Source of the DNA: Limnobaculum allomyrinae
GTDB lineage: Bacteria > Pseudomonadota > Gammaproteobacteria > Enterobacterales > Enterobacteriaceae
NCBI RefSeq assembly: GCF_016649425.1
Contig: NZ_JADRCR010000002.1
Span: forward strand, 735,131 to 799,130
Reading direction: 5' to 3'
DNA: 64,000 bases
Of the stretch, positions 50,568 to 58,438 are shown in pieces. The position numbers and the translations under genes were made by a program. The first letter of the stretch is position 1; each line of letters begins with the position of its first letter. The notes beneath the pieces were generated by a model. It made no database searches and had not been told where the DNA came from. It worked only from the letters and a program-made list of their open reading frames with translations.

Positions 50568-50984
50568 GCAAATATATTGGGATGGAATGACCCATTAGGA
50601 TTGGATTATACATCAGGGCCAAGAAATACAGGGCTATTAGGTGGTAATGCAAAACGATATGCTTCAACTAAATATGTATCTGAATGGCGACGTACCATCG
50701 ATGCTTCATCGATAAAAACTGAAAAAGATAAATTCTTAGGGAGAGATAACGTAAAAGTTGATAAAGGGACGTGGAGAAGTCAGGATGGATTAAGACAGTT
50801 TCGTGTTGTTCCTGGTGACTATTCTTTTGATGGTAGTGGGCACGGAATGGGGAAGCCAAAAGTAGCTGGGCAATCCCACGTACATTTTGAGTTATTAGAA
50901 CCAAAAGTTGATTCATCAGGAAATGAAACAGGTAATTGTAAAATAACCAAAAATGTTCATGTACCTTTATCAATAGGAACTTGA
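50409..50984 (+). CDS. Rhs C-terminal tip 2 (orphan): conserved tail plus unrecognised HxH toxin
   Basis: The tail frame repeats DEESG, DPRTGIF, DPIGLVGGSNPYQF and, 17 residues on, DPLGL. A different module of about 126 residues follows from about 50604: GPRNTGLLGGNAKRYASTKY, SEWRRTIDASSIKT, KGTWRSQDGLRQFRVVPGDY and GKPKVAGQSHVHFELLEPK. The His-x-His pair (SHVHFEL) after a Gly/Pro-rich loop could be a metal-binding or nuclease centre, but I recognise no named family. It differs entirely from tip 1 after DPLGL. The frame has no convincing start of its own and sits behind the same break as copy 1, so it is a stored tip that would need recombination into a full rhs to be delivered. Confidence 0.6.
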   Translation: MNVQQPLRLQGQYFDEESGLHYNRHRYYDPRTGIFVCQDPIGLVGGSNPYQFAANILGWNDPLGLDYTSGPRNTGLLGGNAKRYASTKYVSEWRRTIDASSIKTEKDKFLGRDNVKVDKGTWRSQDGLRQFRVVPGDYSFDGSGHGMGKPKVAGQSHVHFELLEPKVDSSGNETGNCKITKNVHVPLSIGT

Positions 50985-50986
50985 AA

Positions 50987-51367
50987 ATGATATGTTTTTA
51001 TAAAAGTTATAATGGTATTAACTTTTTATTTAATAGTGATAATTCACTTTATTTACTTAGAAAACTGGAGACGGCTACTATTGAGGTACCTATTATTGAA
51101 AATATAAGAGAAAATATAAAAAACCAAATTTGCACGATGGAAATAAATTTATTTTCAGATGAGGATTATGTTTTTTATAAAAATAACAGGATTACATTTT
51201 GGTTTTCAGAAGAAACATTAGAGTATGCGATATATAAAATCACGGATTTTTTGGCTAAAGGAGATTTTTATCCTTCAGAGTTCGGTGATTTTATTATAAG
51301 TAATTCATTGGGTGTTCCTGAAGGAAACCGAAGAAGAAAAATGCCAATTTATTTTATAAAGGAGTAA
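50987..51367 (+). CDS. Putative immunity protein for Rhs tip 2
   Basis: A 126-residue protein starting MICFYKSYNGINFLFNSD, two bases after the tip-2 stop. A TTG at 50981 is a possible but weaker start. Features are LRKLETATIEVPIIE, MEINLFSDEDYVFYKNN and ITDFLAKGDFYPSEFGDF. It is strongly AT-rich. It has no signal peptide and is not similar to the tip-1 immunity candidate. Tight spacing behind the toxin supports an immunity role; no family is recognised. Confidence 0.62.
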   Translation: MICFYKSYNGINFLFNSDNSLYLLRKLETATIEVPIIENIRENIKNQICTMEINLFSDEDYVFYKNNRITFWFSEETLEYAIYKITDFLAKGDFYPSEFGDFIISNSLGVPEGNRRRKMPIYFIKE

Positions 51368-51560
51368 ATCGGCCGATTAGATTTTTAGGTTTTAATTTTA
51401 ACAGAATTGGTCATGTAGAAATTGTATTTCTACAGATGAATAGTAATTGGTTTATAGGTATCGTTAATAATTTCGAATAACAATCTGTTTTTGAGTAATG
51501 TTGTAAACCACAAAGACAGGTCGTATATGAATTCCTAAATCCTAGTGTAGTCTCTCCGTT

Positions 51561-51802
51561 TTTTATCGTACCGGAGAGCGGGGTGAGCATTATCAGTATC
51601 ATTATGATGCGTTAAGGCGACGTATCCGTAAAACCTGTATCAATATGAATGATCGGGTTGAGAAGATTACCTATTTTATTTGGGACGGAGACGCGCTGGC
51701 GGCAGAAGTCAGTTTCTCGCTAATGGCGACAGGGGCGAATGCCAAACTGGATAGCCGGTTCTTTGTCTATTATCTGAATACCTTTGAACCGCTGGTGCTA
51801 CA
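51561..51802 (+). pseudogene. rhs: Duplicated Rhs core fragment 3 (remnant)
   Basis: This copies 48235-48476 of rhs almost exactly: FYRTGERGE, YQYHYDALRRRIRKTC, MNDRVEKITYFIWDGDALAAEV, to EPLVLQ. It ends abruptly at gctaca, 12 bp before the stop of the convergent caiE-like gene. It has no tip after it. This marks the right edge of the rhs locus and probably the endpoint of a deletion of a third cassette. The 190 bp before it (51368-51560) hold no gene. Confidence 0.88.
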
Positions 51803-51814
51803 AAATAATATGAA

Positions 51815-52420
51815 CTACCCCATCTCCCCTTTAGGCTTAACCTCCGTAGTCCCTTTCAGCCGGGGTCGATTAGGCTCCATCTGTTCCAGAGGAGTCACTT
51901 CACGCAGTGATAATTGTGAGCGGGAAACAAGATCCTGATATTCTAAGGTATTCAGTCGCTTCCAGTAGAGTTCATCATCTGAAACATCACGCACGTACTT
52001 TGCCGGAATTCCCATTAATAACTGCCTGCTCTTACCAATGAATCCAGCGTTAACAAAGCTCATCGCACCAACAATACTTTCCTCACCGATGATTGCTCCA
52101 TCCATAATCACGCTATTCATTCCCACCAGGGCATCACGGCCGATAATACATCCATGCAATATAGCTCCATGCCCAATATGACCGGATGAATGAACGATGG
52201 TATCCCTGTCACAATAGCCATGCATAATGCAGTTATCCTGAAGATTAGCGCCATCCTCCAGAATCAACCGACCATAATCACCGCGCAAAGAAGCATTCGG
52301 GCCAATATATACACCTTTACCCACGATGACATCTCCAATCAGCACCGCGGTTGGATGTACATATGCGTCAGGGTCAACAACAGGTATTAATCCTTCAAAT
52401 GAATAAAAACTCACTGGCAA
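51815..52420 (-). CDS. caiE: CaiE-like hexapeptide-repeat (gamma-carbonic anhydrase fold) protein
   Basis: A 201-residue left-handed beta-helix protein very close to CaiE/Paa[101 protein letters not shown] and the C-terminal [17 protein letters not shown] and [14 protein letters not shown]. The His residues expected to bind metal ([15 protein letters not shown]) are present. CaiE is linked to carnitine metabolism and PaaY to CoA-thioester hydrolysis in phenylacetate breakdown. No other cai or paa genes are here, so its substrate is uncertain. The C-terminal half matches CaiE better. Its 3' end abuts the Rhs remnant. Confidence 0.82.
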   Translation of the reverse strand: MPVSFYSFEGLIPVVDPDAYVHPTAVLIGDVIVGKGVYIGPNASLRGDYGRLILEDGANLQDNCIMHGYCDRDTIVHSSGHIGHGAILHGCIIGRDALVGMNSVIMDGAIIGEESIVGAMSFVNAGFIGKSRQLLMGIPAKYVRDVSDDELYWKRLNTLEYQDLVSRSQLSLREVTPLEQMEPNRPRLKGTTEVKPKGEMG

Positions 52421-52530
52421 CTCCGATAGTCAATTTTATGACTTTTAACTCCAATAAAAGTACTTTGAATACTATAGAATTAAGTGAGTTATATAATACT
52501 TATGTTCAATATTGGTGAGTTATATAGCAG

Positions 52531-53844
52531 TTATTTTGGGGTTGCCTGAAAGCCTCCGTCATAAAGGTAAATTCCCTCGGCGGTCAGTAAGTTACTATAA
52601 GCATAGTCAGGATCGGTCAATTGTATCTTATGAATATCATTGGTTTTAATTTGTCGGGCCGGGGTACGAGTATATGATGGGCCAAAAATATAGATATGAC
52701 GATCATCATGACCAAAATAGTCACTTAATGAAATAAACTCACCGTCCAATGTAAACTTCTGAACACCGCCTTGATTAATAAAGTAAATATTTGAGGGTTC
52801 AATATGATAGGGCATTGAAGTTTGTTCTGGCGGGGAGTTTAATGTCATCGTCTGTAGTGACAACTGGCTTTGAGAATCAAATTCTCCTTTCAGTATATAT
52901 AGATGATTTTCATCAGTTGCTACGCGTTGGTTGATCACTTTAAAAAACTCTGGATTGGCGTCCGGAATTTCAGTTAGTTGCCATTCTCGCGTTTTTCTAT
53001 TTTGAGATTGTGTGTAATACACTTTACTTCTTGATAGGTAAAAACCTTGTGTCAGATATTCAACATCTTGAGCTAACAGGTTTTTAACTTCCTGTTCCGT
53101 ATTATTATAGTAATAACTGTGTAACCCATTCTTATCAGAGTAATCCAGTAGAATATTTGGCATCCAGCGTTCAATTTTAAAAGTATCCGCATCAGCAGAG
53201 ATGGGAATACCATCAACAAATACCTTATTCATATTACGTGAAATAATGTTATCACCATGATGACAAGAGGCTCCATCGCCATAAGCTTTACTTTTTAATA
53301 CCTGAAAACCTTTCGATACACCAATATATTGACCTGCATGATAAAGGTTATTTTTATCCATCATGATATAGCTATCAATTAGTTTTAACGTTGCTAAGTC
53401 AACGTGACTAATGCCGGTATTATTATCACTACGTTTTCCCTGATAATAGATACTGAACTTATCAACCGCAAAAGCCAGATTATCAAAAGGCTGAGTAAAA
53501 CTTTTGGCATCAACAGCTGGTTCTTCTGGTGAGTTAGTCAGTATTTCTCCGTCAAAAAACACACGAACATTATCAGTAAAGTAATTGGGATCGCCAAAGA
53601 ATCGTACGCCATCAATCCAATTTTTATTATTTTTAGATAAGGAATGAACCCGATGAAACGCTTTTAAGTTAACATTTTTTAGCCTGTTAACTTCGGATGG
53701 TGTTTGATTAATATTCGTCTTTTCATAAAGTAACATTCCATTTTTAGCTTTATAACGATATTCAATAAATGCAGGAGAGCAAGCTTGAGCTGAATGTTGG
53801 AATACCCATAAAGCAATAATGCTGATCAATATGCTCACTTTCAT
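52531..53844 (-). CDS. DKNYY-type repeat protein, exported
   Basis: A 437-residue protein with a clear signal peptide (MKVSILISIIALWVFQHSAQA, cleavage near AQA-C). The mature part has recurring aromatic motifs of the DKNYY family: MMDKNNLYHAGQYIGV, AFAVDKFSIYYQG, RVATDENHLYILKGEF, YLSRSKVYYTQ and FGHDDRHIYIFGPSYT. Such repeats form beta-propeller-like or solenoid structures in [11 protein letters not shown] or surface proteins. The function is unknown. An ATCTTCCTTG-type region before the ATG (AAGGAAGAT on the coding strand) supplies the ribosome site. It is monocistronic between caiE and the tRNA gene. It is likely host-type rather than phage. Confidence 0.75.
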   Translation of the reverse strand: MKVSILISIIALWVFQHSAQACSPAFIEYRYKAKNGMLLYEKTNINQTPSEVNRLKNVNLKAFHRVHSLSKNNKNWIDGVRFFGDPNYFTDNVRVFFDGEILTNSPEEPAVDAKSFTQPFDNLAFAVDKFSIYYQGKRSDNNTGISHVDLATLKLIDSYIMMDKNNLYHAGQYIGVSKGFQVLKSKAYGDGASCHHGDNIISRNMNKVFVDGIPISADADTFKIERWMPNILLDYSDKNGLHSYYYNNTEQEVKNLLAQDVEYLTQGFYLSRSKVYYTQSQNRKTREWQLTEIPDANPEFFKVINQRVATDENHLYILKGEFDSQSQLSLQTMTLNSPPEQTSMPYHIEPSNIYFINQGGVQKFTLDGEFISLSDYFGHDDRHIYIFGPSYTRTPARQIKTNDIHKIQLTDPDYAYSNLLTAEGIYLYDGGFQATPK

Positions 53845-53996
53845 CTTATCTTCCTTGATGCTGCTGGTGTTGTAATGGCAGATAAATGTAACAGGGCTTT
53901 TAGATATATCCCTGCTTAGGGATGGTAATTTATATTGATTCCTGAGCCTGATTGAATGATTTTATTGACGTAGGCTTATATGGATTAGCATCGAAA

Positions 53997-54071
53997 TGGC
54001 GTCCCCGACAGGAATCGAACCTGTAACTAGCCCTTAGGAGGGGCTCATTATATCCATTTAACTACGGGGAC
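53997..54071 (-). tRNA. argW: tRNA-Arg(CCU)
   Basis: 75 nt with encoded CCA. The acceptor stem is GTCCCCG/CGGGGAC with discriminator G. The D arm is GTTA-AATGGATA-TAAT. The anticodon stem AGCCC/GGGCT has loop CTCCTAA (anticodon CCT), and the T arm is ACAGG-TTCGATT-CCTGT. It matches enterobacterial argW closely. argW is a known prophage integration site, and a phage integrase lies 205 bp away, though on the 5' side of the tRNA. Confidence 0.95.
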
Positions 54072-54275
54072 TTGTTTTCTAAGGTTTTCTTACTTTTCCT
54101 ATTCTTTTCTATGTTAGCGTATCTTTCCCCTATTCATCAAGCTTAGCGCTGCGTTTTCTTTCCCTTTATTCCTTTCCATTCCTGTTTATTTTCATTTGCT
54201 ATTGCTTCCTTCACTTGTCAATGTGTACAGATTGAGTACAGAATGGAGCCATGCAATGTGTACAGGATATAATGT

Positions 54276-55154
54276 ATGTCTCTTAGTGATACCAAACTGC
54301 GAAGCATTCATGGTAAGCCGTATAGCGGCCCTACTGAACTAACCGATGGAGACGCGCTCAGTGTACGCATTACTCCCATGGGAACAATAACATTTCAATA
54401 CAGATATCGATGGAACGGAAAGCCAGTACGATTAACAGTAGGTCGATATCCGAGTACTACACTGAAGGACGCTCGCGTCATCGTAGGGAGCATGCGCGAA
54501 TTGTACATGAAGGGAGTTAATCCAAAAAACTATTTCGCCCGCAATGACGGAGAGCTGACATTAAAAGAATGTTTAGATCACTGGTGGGATAAATATGTAA
54601 AGGGGTTAAAACCCAATACCCAAACGTTATACAAGTCCGTCGTGTACAACACCATGTACACAGAATTTAAAGACATGCCAGTAGCCAGTGTCCCAATTTC
54701 CCAATGGGTTAAATTTTTTGATAAGCATGAAAAGAAAAACAGTAAGAAGGCGAGAGTACTATTACTGCAACTCCGTTCAGTTATTAACTGGTGTATTAGC
54801 CGCCAGTTAATCCCATCATGTGAGCTAACTAAACTTAGTGTAAAAGCCGTAGGGAAAAAGCCAGATGTTGGTAATCGTGTCTTAACTTACAATGAACTGG
54901 CAAAAATATGGATCGCACTGGAGAACTCCAAAATTACCTCATCAAACAAAGTGCTTCATCAATTATTGCTTCTTTGGGGTGCGAGACTATCCGATCGCGA
55001 GAATTATCTGGAAAAACTTTTAGCTACTATCAAACCTGTTAGCCGACAGGAGGCAATCGACGTCTGCAAATGGGTTCTGGATAATGAACTTCTCAATGAT
55101 TTAGGTGAAAGAACCAACAGCATCATTCTTAATCTGGTGGGGGAGTGTGGCTGA
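54276..55154 (+). pseudogene. int: Truncated tyrosine integrase fused to the tail of another phage gene
   Basis: The first about 240 residues are a P4/DUF4102-type integrase: arm-binding domain SLSDTKLRSIHGKPYSGPTE, FQYRYRWNGKPVRLTVGRYP, then the core-binding domain (YVKGLKPNTQTLYKSVVYNT, VLLLQLRSVINWC). The catalytic domain begins (HQLLLLWGARLS, with the first catalytic Arg) and then breaks at about 54990-54996. The remaining 53 residues (DRENYLEKLLATIKPVSRQE, CKWVLDNELLND, SIILNLVGECG) are unrelated and look like the C-terminus of a phage early gene that normally precedes Q. The HxxR motif and catalytic Tyr are gone, so it cannot excise the prophage. The joint marks a deletion of the repressor/replication region. 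Confidence 0.85.
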
Positions 55155-55936
55155 TGAAACTTGAATCTTCGCTAAAGCATTTTAGCCCGCAAGGGATAAT
55201 TATCACTGACACTCCTAATGGAACGTCAGCAGACCGTCTTACGGGGACTGATGTCATGGTTGCTATTGGGATGACAAAAGCAAAGGCGAGTTTCGGTATA
55301 TCTGCATTCCTGGGTAAAACAGGGATTAGTGCTGAAGACAAGGAAAAGGCCATCCATGAGCTAATTCAATACGCTTACCAGAAAGCTCCAAAGCTGGTGG
55401 GTAAAGTTGCCGGCCGTCGAATGGCTCGTTGTATGCAGATTCTGGCCACTCTCGCTTATGAGGAATATTCCCACTCTGCCGGTGCCAGTGTGACATGTCA
55501 CAGTTGTTATGGAAAAGGGACTGTAGAAGTTTGGCGGAATGTTGTGAAGTATCCCGGGTACATCGGAGCTGATGGCGAAGAGAAAATACCACCAGTCATT
55601 GAACGAGAGATAGTTCGTGAACTCTGCCAGCCCTGCAACGGGAAAGGAGTAATATATAAACGTTGCCGCAACTGTAAAGGAACTGGGAAGGCTATCGATC
55701 GTGAGTCTACAAAGGTTACTGGCGCACCGGTCATTAAAGGTTGTGAGCGATGTGGGGGAAAGGGATATAGCCGGATGCCGTCATCAGTAGCACATAAAGC
55801 GATTAAAGCACTGATTCCTGATTTAACTCAGTCCTCATGGTCGCGCAACTGGAAACCACTTTATGAATTACTGGTGACTAAATGTGATGTAGAAGAAGGA
55901 GTAGCGGCAGCGGTCTTTCAGAAAATAACTAAATGA
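55154..55936 (+). CDS. Q: Phage late-gene antitermination protein Q (zinc-finger type)
   Basis: About 260 residues from ATG 55154, which overlaps the upstream stop by one base (TGATG). The central region has four CxxCxGxG-like pairs (CHSCYGKGT, CQPCNGKGV, CRNCKGTGK, CERCGGKGY), the DnaJ-like zinc module of the phage 82/933W-type Q family. The N-terminus (LESSLKHFSPQGIIITDTP) and C-terminus (KPLYELLVTKCDVEEGVAAAVF) also fit. Q lets RNA polymerase read through terminators downstream of the late promoter to express lysis and morphogenesis genes. It appears intact although its phage is deleted on both sides. A terminator follows at 56057. Confidence 0.85.
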   Translation: MKLESSLKHFSPQGIIITDTPNGTSADRLTGTDVMVAIGMTKAKASFGISAFLGKTGISAEDKEKAIHELIQYAYQKAPKLVGKVAGRRMARCMQILATLAYEEYSHSAGASVTCHSCYGKGTVEVWRNVVKYPGYIGADGEEKIPPVIEREIVRELCQPCNGKGVIYKRCRNCKGTGKAIDRESTKVTGAPVIKGCERCGGKGYSRMPSSVAHKAIKALIPDLTQSSWSRNWKPLYELLVTKCDVEEGVAAAVFQKITK

Positions 55937-56056
55937 TGAATGTTCGGCATGGATGCCAATATTTTAAATTAAATATATTGCATTTTGCATAAACTTGGCG
56001 TAAATTATTTAAATAGTGGGAAATTCTTGCTGTACACCACTAATCGCATATTTAAG

Positions 56057-56082
56057 CCCTGTCAGAAATGACGGGGTTTTTT
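56057..56082 (+). terminator. Rho-independent terminator after Q
   Basis: CCCTGTCA-GAAA-TGACGGGG hairpin followed by six T. It lies about 120 bp after the Q stop. It could be the Q-responsive late terminator or just the end of the Q transcript. Confidence 0.85.
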
Positions 56083-56131
56083 ATTTGGCTGTTATTTTGT
56101 ATGACTCGTGATTTAACTAATGGATATCCTC

Positions 56132-56287
56132 ATGTCATATCAATTGAAAACAGAAGTTATAGTCATACGGTTAACAAAAGAAGAGCTGTCGATCCTGGAG
56201 GCTAAAAAGACGCGTCCACTTATTGGGGATTGGTTAAAAGAGTTAGCTTTTTCTGCGCCGGATCGGCAAGAGAAAACGTCTGAGTGA
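56132..56287 (+). CDS. Small 51-residue phage protein
   Basis: A short open frame, MSYQLKTEVIVIRLTKEELS, then LEAKKTRPLIGDWLKELAF. It has a possible beta strand followed by two helices, suggesting a ribbon-helix-helix-like fold; that is inference. No strong ribosome site is visible (GGATATCCTC before ATG). It stands alone between the Q terminator and uspF. Confidence 0.45.
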   Translation: MSYQLKTEVIVIRLTKEELSILEAKKTRPLIGDWLKELAFSAPDRQEKTSE

Positions 56288-56415
56288 GATCTTTCACACC
56301 CCGTAGAACGGAACTTTATGGCGCGTCGGGTAAAATGCCTTAGCGCCACTTGTCGTTCTGTTAATAAAAGGGCAGTTTTTATGTGAAATTGCGCGTTTTT
56401 TAGGCTATATGGTAA

Positions 56416-56853
56416 TTATCGAATTACCAAAACAGGGCACTTTGCATAACGAACTATCGCAGCAGCATTTGAACCAAGAAGATAAGTGGCCATGCTTGGG
56501 CGATGTGAAGCGACAATGATAATGTCTGCTTGAATAGATTCTGCAAGTCCTAATATCCGATCTTTAGGGGAGCCTGTAGCTAAATGCGTTTCCATTCTGC
56601 TTTTTGGAATATTAAATGGTTTTATTGCTTCAGTCAGTTGTGATAACGCTTCACTTCTTATCATTTCATTATCAGGAGCCTCTGGTGAGTAGGCTAACCC
56701 TAACGAAGCATAATAAGGAAAAATGGGAATAACTGTTAGAAAATGAACGCGAGCGGTGTCATTAAGGCTAACCTGAGCTTTAACATGAGGAACAACTAGC
56801 TGGGTTAACTCAGGTGTGGAAATATCTATGGGTACTAGAATCGTGTGATACAT
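56416..56853 (-). CDS. uspF: Universal stress protein UspF
   Basis: About 145 residues from [15 protein letters not shown] at 56853 is supported by AGGAGGT 5 nt upstream. It is very like enterobacterial Usp[41 protein letters not shown] and the nucleotide-binding loop [20 protein letters not shown], then CPVLVIR. UspF/UspG-type proteins bind ATP, dimerise and act in adhesion, motility and stress survival. It is unusual in lying between phage antiterminator and lysis genes on the opposite strand. That suggests cargo (a moron) or rearranged host DNA. No defects are visible. Confidence 0.88.
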   Translation of the reverse strand: MYHTILVPIDISTPELTQLVVPHVKAQVSLNDTARVHFLTVIPIFPYYASLGLAYSPEAPDNEMIRSEALSQLTEAIKPFNIPKSRMETHLATGSPKDRILGLAESIQADIIIVASHRPSMATYLLGSNAAAIVRYAKCPVLVIR

Positions 56854-56966
56854 ATTACCTCCTATTTGCTTTGCTCTCAAATTAAGTGTAGTTATTCTCT
56901 GAAAGTTGGCAACATTTCTAAATTAGGTCATATACTTTCTGTGTGTGTACAAAAAGCGGAGGTAGT

Positions 56967-57176
56967 ATGAAATACATTGTTCATACAGAAGCAGATGATT
57001 GTGGTCATCATACAGTGCATGTTGAAACGTGTGTCCATTTACCTGGTAAGCTCAGGTGTCATGAGCTTGGTGAATTTAGTAATTGTAAGGCTGCAGTAAC
57101 AGAAGCAAAACGCTTAGGATATTCGCGAGTTATTGGTTGCTATTATTGCTGCAATTCATGCCATGCTACATCATGA
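56967..57176 (+). CDS. Small Cys/His-rich protein
   Basis: A 69-residue protein from MKYIVHTEADDCGHHTVHVE; GGAGG lies about 6 nt before the ATG. It contains ETCVHLP, LGEFSNCKAAVTEAKRLGY and GCYYCCNSCHATS. The two Cys clusters and several His suggest a metal-binding mini-protein. Similar small proteins are seen scattered in bacterial genomes, but I know of no assigned function. It is divergent from uspF, sharing a 113-bp intergenic region. Confidence 0.7.
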   Translation: MKYIVHTEADDCGHHTVHVETCVHLPGKLRCHELGEFSNCKAAVTEAKRLGYSRVIGCYYCCNSCHATS

Positions 57177-57316
57177 CCTGATGGGCTATGAAACTCCCGC
57201 CTTACATTGCAGGGAATAGTTTCGACGCCTCAATCTTCCGCCAATTTGAACTACCCAAGAATTTGAGGTAGTTCGTTGATATCCACTTCAGCGTTTTTTT
57301 ATTGGCAAAAAATTGA

Positions 57317-57361
57317 ATAAAAAAACCAGTCTTGAGTAATTGCAACTTAAGACTGGTTAAT
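57317..57361 (-). terminator. Minus-strand Rho-independent terminator
   Basis: On the minus strand the arms AACCAGTCTT and AAGACTGGTT, extendable to 14 pairs with one G-U, are followed by a seven-T run. It would end leftward transcripts coming from the two small membrane-peptide genes at 57590-57981. The rest of 57177-57589 holds no gene that I can support. Confidence 0.8.
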
Positions 57362-57589
57362 GGCTAGTGGTTATATCATATTTATGAATATAGTTTTTAA
57401 TACGAACAAGACGCTTTAGAAGGCAGGAAATAAAACGCCTTGTCGAGAGAGATAATACCGATTTCAATAATATTGTAAATATGCCTAAGCATAATATTTT
57501 CTAATGAACTGAAGTGATATTTTCAGGTGTAACGATTTAAAATCTTGTTAAGGGTTAACCCTGCCCTCACCATTGTGTGGTGCTTTTTG

Positions 57590-57721
57590 TTATCTGATTG
57601 GGCATTGCTTCAGTGTGAAGTATGTTTTTTCTTTACCTAAGTCATTCAGCATCCACCCTGTTGTAACTGATACTGCACACATGGCAATAACTAAGGTAAT
57701 AGCAGAAAGTGACATGTTCAT
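57590..57721 (-). CDS. 43-residue single-pass membrane peptide
   Basis: Reads MNMSLSAITLVIAMCAVSVT then TGWMLNDLGKEKTYFTLKQC and a short end. One transmembrane helix (about 4-25) is followed by a charged tail with Cys. A purine-rich GATGAGGA lies 8 nt before the ATG. It is too small for usual gene finders. Together with the peptide at 57883 and the terminator at 57317 it looks like a real leftward transcript. The role is unknown: candidate toxin-like or lysis-modulating peptide. Confidence 0.5.
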   Translation of the reverse strand: MNMSLSAITLVIAMCAVSVTTGWMLNDLGKEKTYFTLKQCPIR

Positions 57722-57882
57722 AGATATATCCTCATCAAAAAAACGCCGGTGACATTTAATTACATAATTTTAACAATGTTACTTATTTTTTTAACATTAA
57801 GTGTATTTTTAATTAAGTTGAGTCACCGGCAACTCTTAAAACCCTTAAGTTTCTCAAGCCAAGATCTAATAGCTACCTAGTT

Positions 57883-57981
57883 TTAATATACGCTAAAAAC
57901 AAGAATGCCCGATATGGCACATAGGCATAAGATGACAAGTGTCATTAGAATAAACGCTTTTTCAAAGTTACTTATTTTCAT
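57883..57981 (-). CDS. 32-residue hydrophobic membrane peptide
   Basis: Reads MKISNFEKAFILMTLVILCL then CAISGILVFSVY: a short basic/acidic N-terminus and one long hydrophobic helix that fills the rest. This shape matches type I toxin and other tiny bacterial membrane peptides, though not Hok itself. The ribosome site is modest (GAAAG). Same strand as the 43-residue peptide, 161 bp upstream of it. Confidence 0.45.
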   Translation of the reverse strand: MKISNFEKAFILMTLVILCLCAISGILVFSVY

Positions 57982-58095
57982 GTTCTTTCGCCATTCTATA
58001 GTGATTATCTAATGTTATAGTTTCAAATTGAAATAATTCAAGACTCGTAAATGAGGGCGTATTCAGCCCCAGCCAAAACCAACACTCCCTCATCT

Positions 58096-58146
58096 ATCAG
58101 AAAACGACTGATATCAGAAAACGACTGATATCAGAAAACGACTGAT
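58096..58146. repeat. Three 17-bp iterons, each a small inverted repeat
   Basis: The unit atcagaaaacgactgat is repeated three times head to tail with no spacer. Each unit has complementary ends (ATCAG/CTGAT). The last copy overlaps a possible ATG at 58145. This is the arrangement expected of a cooperative regulator operator. Confidence 0.92.
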
Positions 58147-58171
58147 GGCTAATTCTATTAGAGTCATTCGT

Positions 58172-58438
58172 ATGAAAAATATTCAGCAGTACATTTGTAT
58201 TGGCGATTTAACCGAAGATAAGTTAGTTGAATGGTTGAGGCGGCAGCATATAGCTTTGTCCTACTATATAAAATTGAAAAAAGAAAGAGCCGCACTGATA
58301 GAACGGCTCGGAGAGCTTGACTTGATTATAAGTGATTATCAACCTGAATATCATGAAGGAAAGCTGAGCTTTCCCCAGGAGCCCACTCATTATCAAGAAA
58401 GCCATCAAACGTTAGAGAATAATCAGGCAGATAACTGA
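58172..58438 (+). CDS. Small phage-region protein with coiled coil
   Basis: An 88-residue protein from MKNIQQYICIGDLTEDKLVE; an alternative start at 58145 adds nine residues but overlaps the iterons. It contains WLRRQHIALSYYIKLKKERA and LIERLGELDLIISDY, a likely coiled coil, and an acidic tail. I recognise no family. Its 3' end overlaps the convergent gene at 58326 by 113 bp, so one of the two may be untranslated, but both look like real proteins. Confidence 0.5.
   Translation: MKNIQQYICIGDLTEDKLVEWLRRQHIALSYYIKLKKERAALIERLGELDLIISDYQPEYHEGKLSFPQEPTHYQESHQTLENNQADN

Noticed and set aside
44818..51802. Insertion sequence or transposon as the cause of the Rhs duplications
   Set aside because: No transposase frame, terminal inverted repeats or target duplications were seen; the duplicated parts are only Rhs core, as in homologous tip exchange.
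55490..55770. DnaJ-type chaperone because of four CxxCxGxG-like motifs
   Set aside because: There is no J domain; length, position before lysis genes and flanking sequence fit the zinc-module antiterminator Q.
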